Source of the DNA: DASSKW01 sp050739495 | GTDB lineage: Bacteria > Pseudomonadota > Gammaproteobacteria > Natronospirales > REEB76 | Assembly: GCA_050739495.1 (NCBI GenBank) | Contig: JBOIBL010000148.1 | Location: forward strand, 1-12,186 | Reading direction: 5' to 3' | Length of the DNA: 12,186 nt | Shown here: one piece after another, positions 8,401 to 12,186 of the stretch | Numbering within the stretch: position 1 is the first letter of the stretch | Layout of the letters: each line of letters starts with the position of its first letter | Notes under the pieces: generated by a model | Told to the model about the DNA's origin: nothing | What the model saw: only the letters and a program-made list of their open reading frames with translations | The model's database searches: none | Position numbers and translations under genes: made by a program

Positions 8401-8559
8401 ATCATCGGCGGATTGGCATTCTCGACCGCTATCAGTCTGCTGGTATTACCAACCATCTATGTACTGCTGGACGATCTCGGACTCTGGTCGGCGAGAGTAT
8501 TCAGGGAAGCGCGTGGCATGCAAGCGACTGGCGAACAAGCCGAACCCGCAAGCGATTGA
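5485..8559 (+). CDS. AcrB-type (HAE1) RND efflux permease, second of a pair
   Basis: This is a second, clearly different inner-membrane RND exporter (1024 aa). The start GTG 5485-5487 overlaps the previous stop TGA 5486-5488, with GAAGG at 5471-5475 as the ribosome site, so translation is probably coupled. It begins with the classic MNITEFALKRPVTILV, with TM1 at about 10-30, then porter domain 1. TM4 carries GMLVDNAVVVVEN with D396 retained and N397 in place of the second relay Asp. TM10 carries GVVVNNGIVMVDHINQMRREG, with N902 at the AcrB Lys940 position. The TM6-TM7 linker is short and basic (PPPKERKKK). A Gly-rich periplasmic loop ETQLGGAGQGPPY lies before the last helix. Two permeases with one adaptor suggest a mixed trimer like MdtBC, or two pumps sharing an adaptor. 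That is inference. The stop lies 6 nt from the convergent gene. Confidence 0.93.
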   Translation: MNITEFALKRPVTILVIFTCFAAIGVIASRLLPLAFLPDIEFPYIQIQVPYQGSSPEEVERLITKPIEETLSTLGGIKRMQSTSDANQVQIFMELNWGENASVKEIQVLDKLDGIRDQLPADVRHINVNRESGAEIPILQVRLSSNRNLSHSYELLNRVVKSRLQRVDGVSHVDLYGVEPTEVRINLHAEAIAAHHVDLNKLNDKLLHSNFSVSGGTITDGDERLLVQISGEYKSLDDIRNLLVTPDLHLGDIADVDYASPDRTYGRHLDGHYAIGLDIYKETGANMVEVAQRVVKEIDAVGKLPEMQGINIFYISNTADGVKQSLGSVLSAGLFGALLSLIVLYYFLRQVSTTLMVTLAVPFSLLIALAVMYFMGLSLNIFSMMGLMLAIGMLVDNAVVVVENIFRHRKLHPGDPAAASISGAREVALAVTTGTLTTIIVFLPNLFGAQNQITVYLKHVAITIVVSLVASLFISLTLMPMLSSRIPPPKERKKKTAIDWFTAKYERLLGWSLTHRWAMIGFIVLVVITSAVPIGLVKKDMFSNGDPTRLMLNYNLDGHYALGTVEDSVNRVEAYLFAHKQEFQYSSIYSYYDNGQAQTTILLRDDLPNRKKAAVLKEEIRKGLPQIAIGHLSFNDQGDDKDSIQLQLNGESTTVLEGLATSVTRVLGHVPGLVDVRADALTGTREIHLHVDPDRARQAGLDAAQIANAVMVVLRGEQLSEFRGKDGEINIRLAYQKRDRQTLEQLRDLQLYNAQGQAVRLDAVVDFSVKDGPTSIEHTNRATSIGVTLGLAPKMTFDEMRPRIKAALDNLDFPPGYQWQFGQGVQQQDESAQTMVTNMLLAVLMIYIVMAALFESLLHPAAILSGILFSIFGVFWFFLITNTTFDIMAMIGILILMGVVVNNGIVMVDHINQMRREGWSRFAAVVQGASHRLRPILMTMSTTILGLVPLAASETQLGGAGQGPPYFPMARAIIGGLAFSTAISLLVLPTIYVLLDDLGLWSARVFREARGMQATGEQAEPASD

Positions 8560-8565
8560 CAAGGC

Positions 8566-9699
8566 TCAGTCGGCGTTGATACCGGTGACTTTCAACTCCG
8601 GTTGTTCCTCGGCTTTCTCGGGAGATCTCAGTAACAGGGTTTGCATATCCCAGTAATTGAGCCGCAGCACATTGACACCCAGGGCCCGTGCTTGGGCATC
8701 GATAGTCGGCTCACTCTGCGAACTGGGCATCAGGTAGTCGAGACAGGATTCTTCGGGAATCGTGTCCTGAGGACCGGTGAAAACGGCTTTCTGACGCAGA
8801 TACTCGGTGCGATGCTTCAACTTGTCGGGCCGGGTTTTGTCGTTACGCAACTTCAGCACGACTTCATGCACCTGATTACCGATCTTCAGGCATTCGTTGC
8901 CCATGCCGAAATTGACATCTGACACCATCTTGGTGCCGGCGCTCCGCGCCATATCGGAGATGTTGTGCTCGGTAAAATGCAGATACAGATATTGGCCCAG
9001 TGATAACAGCGCCAGATTGATCGCGCGCCGGGCCGGGATACCGATGCCACCCCACGCTGGCGGCTTGAGCTTCTTGGTCTGATCGATTCGCGCAAGTACG
9101 TCGCGTTTCTTCTGATCGAGCGGCGCCAACAATCCACTTGCATTGATGATGTCGTTTTCGAGTCGTTTGCGTCTGCCACGATGCCAGAAGCGCGTCAACT
9201 TCTTCAGCCCTTGCTGCATCTCGTCGATGCCGGATTGTACAGACGTTTGCTCCCGGTCCACGCCCAGTAGTTGCTTGGCAAGTTCATCGAGTTTGGATTT
9301 GCGACTGCGTTCGAAGTCTTCGAGAAACTTGCCGCGTTCAACCTGATCCTGCCGGTTACTGAGGTCCTGTGCCAACGCACGTATCTGGTTGCGGCAGGTA
9401 TTCCACACTGCCTGCAAGCGGTAATAAAGAATCGCATTCTGTCCCTTTTCGGGATCCGCCAGCATCTGTTCGAGCGTCGTCAGCTGGCGATTCAATTCGC
9501 CATGCCGCTGCCGCAGATCCTCGACATCCGCTTTCAGTACGTCACGTTCCGCACTGACTTCATCGAGCTCGCGTTTGAGCAGGTTGCGGTTCTCGAATAT
9601 CTCGGCCAGTTGGGCATGATGATCCGGGGTAGCACCATTTGCTCCCTGCTTGCCCTTTGCAGAGCTCGCCTTATCCGCTTTCTTCCGCTGCTTCAACAC
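8566..9699 (-). CDS. Uncharacterised cytosolic coiled-coil protein
   Basis: I do not recognise this family. The product is 377 aa, starting at GTG (9699-9697) behind a very purine-rich leader with GAGGA nine bases upstream. There is no signal peptide or membrane helix. Residues 1-25 are a Lys/Ala/Gly-rich basic tail. Residues 28-82 form a heptad-like coiled coil (FENRNLLKRELDEVSAERD). A second helical block, about 87-210, contains YYRLQAVWNTCRNQI and a basic patch WHRGRRKR (172-179). After KPPAWGGIGIPARRAIN (212-228) comes a globular part to about 350 with GQYLYLHFTEHNISDMARSAGTK-type sequence, and then a polar tail. The architecture suggests an oligomeric scaffold or nucleic-acid-binding protein, but no catalytic motif is visible. 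It is convergent with the pump operon and shares no promoter with it. That it is a real gene is well supported by its length and strong ribosome site. Confidence 0.82.
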   Translation of the reverse strand: MLKQRKKADKASSAKGKQGANGATPDHHAQLAEIFENRNLLKRELDEVSAERDVLKADVEDLRQRHGELNRQLTTLEQMLADPEKGQNAILYYRLQAVWNTCRNQIRALAQDLSNRQDQVERGKFLEDFERSRKSKLDELAKQLLGVDREQTSVQSGIDEMQQGLKKLTRFWHRGRRKRLENDIINASGLLAPLDQKKRDVLARIDQTKKLKPPAWGGIGIPARRAINLALLSLGQYLYLHFTEHNISDMARSAGTKMVSDVNFGMGNECLKIGNQVHEVVLKLRNDKTRPDKLKHRTEYLRQKAVFTGPQDTIPEESCLDYLMPSSQSEPTIDAQARALGVNVLRLNYWDMQTLLLRSPEKAEEQPELKVTGINAD

Positions 9700-9703
9700 G
9701 TGA

Positions 9704-9726
9704 CTCTCTCCTCTCCTCCCTCTTTC
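9704..9726 (-). promoter_or_regulatory. Purine-rich leader with tandem Shine-Dalgarno sites
   Basis: The minus-strand leader of the coiled-coil gene is 23 consecutive purines (all pyrimidines on the plus strand). It contains GAGGA nine bases and GGGAGGA about fourteen bases before the GTG start. The nearer site supports the GTG as the true start. Such a long unstructured purine tract would favour strong ribosome loading and may compensate for the GTG. Confidence 0.55.
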
Positions 9727-9900
9727 AAAGCCGCGTCACACTAGCATACAAACCATGAAAAATCGGTGACTTGGATACATAATATCGCGCGGCTTCGAGC
9801 AGCACTTGGCACACACGCTGGACAGTGGGCAGATACACCCCCTCACCTTGAGTCGTGGGCAATCGGAACCAAAATCAGGTGGGATCAGGAAGCTTGATTT
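9727..9900. other. Spacer between two minus-strand genes
   Basis: This roughly 170-nt stretch should hold the promoter of the coiled-coil gene. On the minus strand TATTAT and TATGCT are -10-like, but neither has a convincing -35 at the right spacing, so I do not assign a promoter. No coding frame or RNA gene is seen. The right end holds the terminator-like hairpin listed separately. Confidence 0.4.
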
Positions 9901-9901
9901 T
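9871..9901 (-). terminator. AT-rich hairpin at the end of the DUF1249 gene, weak terminator candidate
   Basis: AAAATCA (9871-9877) and TGATTTT (9895-9901) are perfect reverse complements with a 17-nt loop, directly at the stop codon of the minus-strand gene. Read on the minus strand the stem ends in TTTT. The stem is short and AT-rich, so termination would be weak. A direct repeat ATCAGG lies inside (9874-9879 and 9884-9889). Confidence 0.35.
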
Positions 9902-10356
9902 CAGACAGTCCGGAAGACATGCCTGTGATCCAGACAGTACTCGAGCCACTTGTTAAGCATGATATTCAGCGACCAACGACGATCCAGCTCACTCGTTATG
10001 GGCAGCAACAAACCACGTAATGCTTCATGCCGAGGCTGATCACAGCAGCTCAGCGCTTCGGCAAGGCGAGCGTCGTGATACACCCGCAACAGCAGATCGG
10101 GATCGCACTGAACACCGTCTGGCGAATCGAAATGATAGGTCATGTGCAGCGAGGTCGTGTAGCGGCAGCGTTCGGAGCGGATGACATGCAGACTCAGATC
10201 CGAGTCACTTGCCGAGACCAGCTGCGACGGCAAGCCGGCGATATCCCCCATCAATTGCCGAAGACGTGCATGGTTACTTTCATACAGCGCCATCAGTCCG
10301 GCAAAACTGCGGGGTTTTACCAGCCGGATTCGGTGTCTGACAGTTTCTACGAACAT
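9901..10356 (-). CDS. DUF1249 (YqiB-like) protein
   Basis: This 151-aa soluble protein has no signal peptide or membrane helix. It matches the DUF1249/YqiB family by sequence landmarks. These are an N-terminal KPRSFAGLMALYESNHARL, a central YTTSL strand region, LLLRVYHDARLAEAL, and a C-terminal LNIMLNKWLEYCLDH. The length is normal for the family (around 140-150). The molecular function of YqiB is not established. In E. coli yqiB sits between nudF and cpdA. Here neither neighbour is present, and it is instead divergent from phosphoglucomutase. The ATG at 10356-10354 has no Shine-Dalgarno in front. An ATG at residue 22 would cut into the conserved N-terminal motif, so the longer form is preferred. 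A TATGAT box eleven bases before the ATG hints at leaderless translation. Confidence 0.82.
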   Translation of the reverse strand: MFVETVRHRIRLVKPRSFAGLMALYESNHARLRQLMGDIAGLPSQLVSASDSDLSLHVIRSERCRYTTSLHMTYHFDSPDGVQCDPDLLLRVYHDARLAEALSCCDQPRHEALRGLLLPITSELDRRWSLNIMLNKWLEYCLDHRHVFRTV

Positions 10357-10423
10357 GCCGGGACTATATCATAGGCGGCAAAACCGGCAGACTTGGCAAA
10401 CAGGCAGCAATAGAGGCATGATA
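10357..10423. promoter_or_regulatory. Divergent promoter region between DUF1249 and phosphoglucomutase
   Basis: Only 67 nt separate the two divergent starts. On the minus strand TATGAT (10373-10368) is a good -10-like box for the DUF1249 gene, without a clear -35 at normal spacing. An inverted repeat TGCCGG (10356-10361) / CCGGCA (10384-10389) spans it, and CTAT/ATAG (10364-10367, 10371-10374) is nested inside. For the plus strand AGAGG at 10412-10416 is the ribosome site. I see no convincing promoter for phosphoglucomutase within these bases, so it may extend into the DUF1249 gene. Confidence 0.4.
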
Positions 10424-12055
10424 ATGGTTCTCACCGTCCCTACCCGCCCCTTCCCGGACCAGAAACCGGGGACTGCCGGACTGCGCAAACCAGTCGGCGT
10501 ATTCAAGCAAGTTCATTACCTCGAAAATTTCCTGCAAGCGGTATTTGACACCTGCCCGGAACTGCAGGGTGGTGTGCTGGTGGTCGGTGGCGATGGCCGG
10601 TATTACAACCGCGAAGCCATCGCCATCTTATTGCGGATAGCTGCCGCCAATGGAATCAGCAAAACCGTAGTAGGACGGCAAGGTCTGCTCTCCACACCTG
10701 CTGCTTCGTTACTGATTCCCCATGTCGGCGCCAGAGGCGGATTCATTCTGACGGCAAGCCACAATCCGGGCGGTCCCGATGGCGACTTCGGCATCAAATT
10801 CAATGTCGCGAACGGCGGGCAGGCGTCCGAAACCTTGACTGACAACATTTATACGCGCAGCTGCAAACTCGACCGCTACCTGATCCTGAAGGATGAATCC
10901 CCGATCGATCTTGATCGTATTGGATACCAGCAACTTGGCGGGATGCAGGTCGAGATCGTGGATCCGGTAGCTCACTATGCCGACACACTCGAACGACTAT
11001 TCGACTTTGATCGCATCCGGATGTTGCTGGCCGATCCGGCATTCAAGATGCGTTTCGATGCCCTGCACGCCGTAACCGGCCCTTATGCCTTGGAGTTGTT
11101 TGAAAGACGTCTTGGCGCCGCGCCCGGCAGCATACTGCACGCACAACCTTTACCTGATTTCGGCGGCGCTCATCCGGATCCGAATCCGCATGATGCCGCG
11201 GCGTTGGTGCGCTCGTTCATGACCGGACAGGCCCTTGCGTTCGGTGCTGCCTCCGATGGTGACGGCGACCGCAACATGATTCTCGGGCGCGGTGTCGTGG
11301 TCTCGCCAGGCGACAGTCTCGCGGTGCTCGCCGCCAATGCACATCTGGTGCCCGGGTACCGTGACGGGCTGGCGGGTGTCGCACGCTCCATGCCTACCAG
11401 TCATGCAGTGGATCGCGTCGCGAAACAACTTGGTATCCCCTGCTATGAAACTCCTACTGGCTGGAGGTTCTTCTGCAATCTGCTGGATGCGGGCAAGATC
11501 ACGCTCTGTGGCGAAGAAAGTTTCGGCACCAGCAGCAATCATGCGCGCGAGAAAGACGGTCTGTGGGCGGTCCTGTTCTGGTTGAATCTATTGGCGGTAC
11601 GTAAACAATCCGTACAGGAAATACTCACGGGACACTGGCAAAAATATGGACGTGACTTCTTCCAGCGCGAGGATTACTTCATCGCAGACACCGATACCGC
11701 ACGAAATCTGATCAAAGAGCTAAGGGAAAGACTGTCCACCCTGGCAGGCAGCCAGACGAATGGTTTGACTATCCGAACCGCGGACAGCTTCCACTACCGC
11801 GACCCGGTGGATGGCAGCGACAGCCGGGATCAGGGATTGCGAATCACTACGGCGGACGGTGGACGCATCGTGTATCGCTTGTCCGGCACCGGCACGCACG
11901 GTGCGACTTTGCGGGTGTATCTGGAACGGTATGAACCGGATGTCGCAAAGCAATCAGCGCCGGCATCAGAAGCGCTGGCGGAATTGTCGCGCGCGGCACG
12001 CAGTATCGCGCAGCTTGAGAAATTGGGATTGGAGCAGCCGGATAGCGTTACGTGA
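10424..12055 (+). CDS. pgm: Phosphoglucomutase (alpha-D-glucose phosphate-specific, PGM1-type)
   Basis: This enzyme interconverts glucose-1-phosphate and glucose-6-phosphate (EC 5.4.2.2) in the cytosol. It feeds UDP-glucose, glycogen and surface polysaccharide synthesis or their breakdown. In-frame ATGs lie at 10418 and 10424. AGAGG at 10412-10416 is correctly spaced only for 10424, giving 543 aa, a normal length. The N-terminal GTAGLRKPVGVF is the substrate-phosphate entry motif. The phosphoserine loop TASHNPGGPDGDFGIKF has Ser112. The metal loop is DGDGDRN with D278, D280 and D282. The sugar-specificity loop is GEESFG (363-368). The C-terminal phosphate-binding loop RLSGTGTHGATLR begins at R485. 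All four catalytic landmarks are intact. Sequence between motifs is strikingly like vertebrate PGM1 (for example YETPTGW and REKDGLWAVL), placing it in the PGM1-type branch rather than the ManB/AlgC phosphomannomutase branch. Confidence 0.95.
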   Translation: MVLTVPTRPFPDQKPGTAGLRKPVGVFKQVHYLENFLQAVFDTCPELQGGVLVVGGDGRYYNREAIAILLRIAAANGISKTVVGRQGLLSTPAASLLIPHVGARGGFILTASHNPGGPDGDFGIKFNVANGGQASETLTDNIYTRSCKLDRYLILKDESPIDLDRIGYQQLGGMQVEIVDPVAHYADTLERLFDFDRIRMLLADPAFKMRFDALHAVTGPYALELFERRLGAAPGSILHAQPLPDFGGAHPDPNPHDAAALVRSFMTGQALAFGAASDGDGDRNMILGRGVVVSPGDSLAVLAANAHLVPGYRDGLAGVARSMPTSHAVDRVAKQLGIPCYETPTGWRFFCNLLDAGKITLCGEESFGTSSNHAREKDGLWAVLFWLNLLAVRKQSVQEILTGHWQKYGRDFFQREDYFIADTDTARNLIKELRERLSTLAGSQTNGLTIRTADSFHYRDPVDGSDSRDQGLRITTADGGRIVYRLSGTGTHGATLRVYLERYEPDVAKQSAPASEALAELSRAARSIAQLEKLGLEQPDSVT

Positions 12056-12060
12056 GCGAG

Positions 12061-12094
12061 CAGCTTCGCCGCGTGAATTGAAGCGAGGTTTTGC
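12061..12094 (+). terminator. Weak terminator-like hairpin after phosphoglucomutase
   Basis: GCTTC (12063-12067) pairs with GAAGC (12080-12084) around a 12-nt loop, followed by GAGGTTTTGC. An outer GAGCA/TGCTC pairing could extend the stem across a bulge. The stem is short and the T-run is only four bases, so this is a low-confidence terminator. Confidence 0.25.
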
Positions 12095-12100
12095 TCTACA

Positions 12101-12186
12101 CTTCGTCATTCCCGCGCGACCACCATGGATGGCGGAAGTCCCGGAAACGCAGGAGCGGTTTCCGGGAAAAGCGGGAATCCAATCTT
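12101..12186. repeat. Nested palindromic intergenic repeat (GTCATTCCCGC...GCGGGAATCC type)
   Basis: The outer arms ATTCCCGC (12108-12115) and GCGGGAAT (12171-12178) are perfect reverse complements, set in the context CGTCATTCCCGC and GCGGGAATCC. An inner 10-bp stem TCCCGGAAAC (12139-12148) / GTTTCCGGGA (12158-12167) with a 9-nt loop is nested inside. The outer motif resembles palindromic REP/MITE-like repeats seen scattered between genes in many proteobacterial genomes. It follows phosphoglucomutase by about 50 nt and may continue past the window edge. Confidence 0.6.

Noticed and set aside
2174..8559. The two permeases as a recent tandem duplication
   Set aside because: They differ throughout at the protein level in porter domains, linker and loops, so any duplication is ancient.
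10027..10374. Plus-strand frame antisense to the DUF1249 gene
   Set aside because: The minus-strand product has family landmarks throughout, while this frame has none.
10181..10423. Extended phosphoglucomutase start upstream to 10181
   Set aside because: The extra frame runs antisense through the DUF1249 gene, has no family match at its N-terminus, and the ribosome site at 10412-10416 fits 10424.

Overview
The window looks like chromosomal DNA from a moderately GC-rich gammaproteobacterium. The closest feel is Xanthomonadales or a relative. This rests on a YqiB-type DUF1249 protein, a YggN-type DUF2884 secreted protein, a possible C-terminus of a tail-specific protease, and an intergenic palindrome of the GTCATTCCCGC...GCGGGAATCC type. 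The taxonomic call is inference from protein flavour only.

Layout. Bases 2-163 hold the C-terminal end of an upstream plus-strand gene. Bases 164-433 form a leader with several inverted repeats and a promoter-like site whose -10 box lies inside a perfect 9-bp-arm palindrome. Bases 440-8559 are one tightly packed plus-strand operon. It encodes a lipoprotein membrane-fusion adaptor, a small secreted DUF2884 protein, and two different AcrB-type RND permeases that overlap by 4 nt. No outer-membrane channel or regulator gene is present, so the system probably borrows a TolC-like channel and is controlled from outside the window.

Tail to tail with the operon, only 6 nt away, lies a minus-strand gene (8566-9699) for an unrecognised cytosolic coiled-coil protein. 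Next is a roughly 200-nt spacer, then a minus-strand DUF1249 gene (9901-10356). A short divergent promoter region separates it from a plus-strand phosphoglucomutase of the human-PGM1 type (10424-12055). The window ends in a nested palindromic repeat (12101-12186, possibly continuing beyond the edge).

How the genes work together. The adaptor and two permeases should form a proton-driven tripartite export pump in the cell envelope, possibly with a mixed permease trimer as in MdtBC. The DUF2884 protein sits between adaptor and permeases and is the most unusual part of the cassette. Phosphoglucomutase interconverts glucose-1-phosphate and glucose-6-phosphate for polysaccharide or glycogen metabolism and has no visible link to the pump. 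I found no RNA genes, CRISPR arrays, transposases or broken genes.
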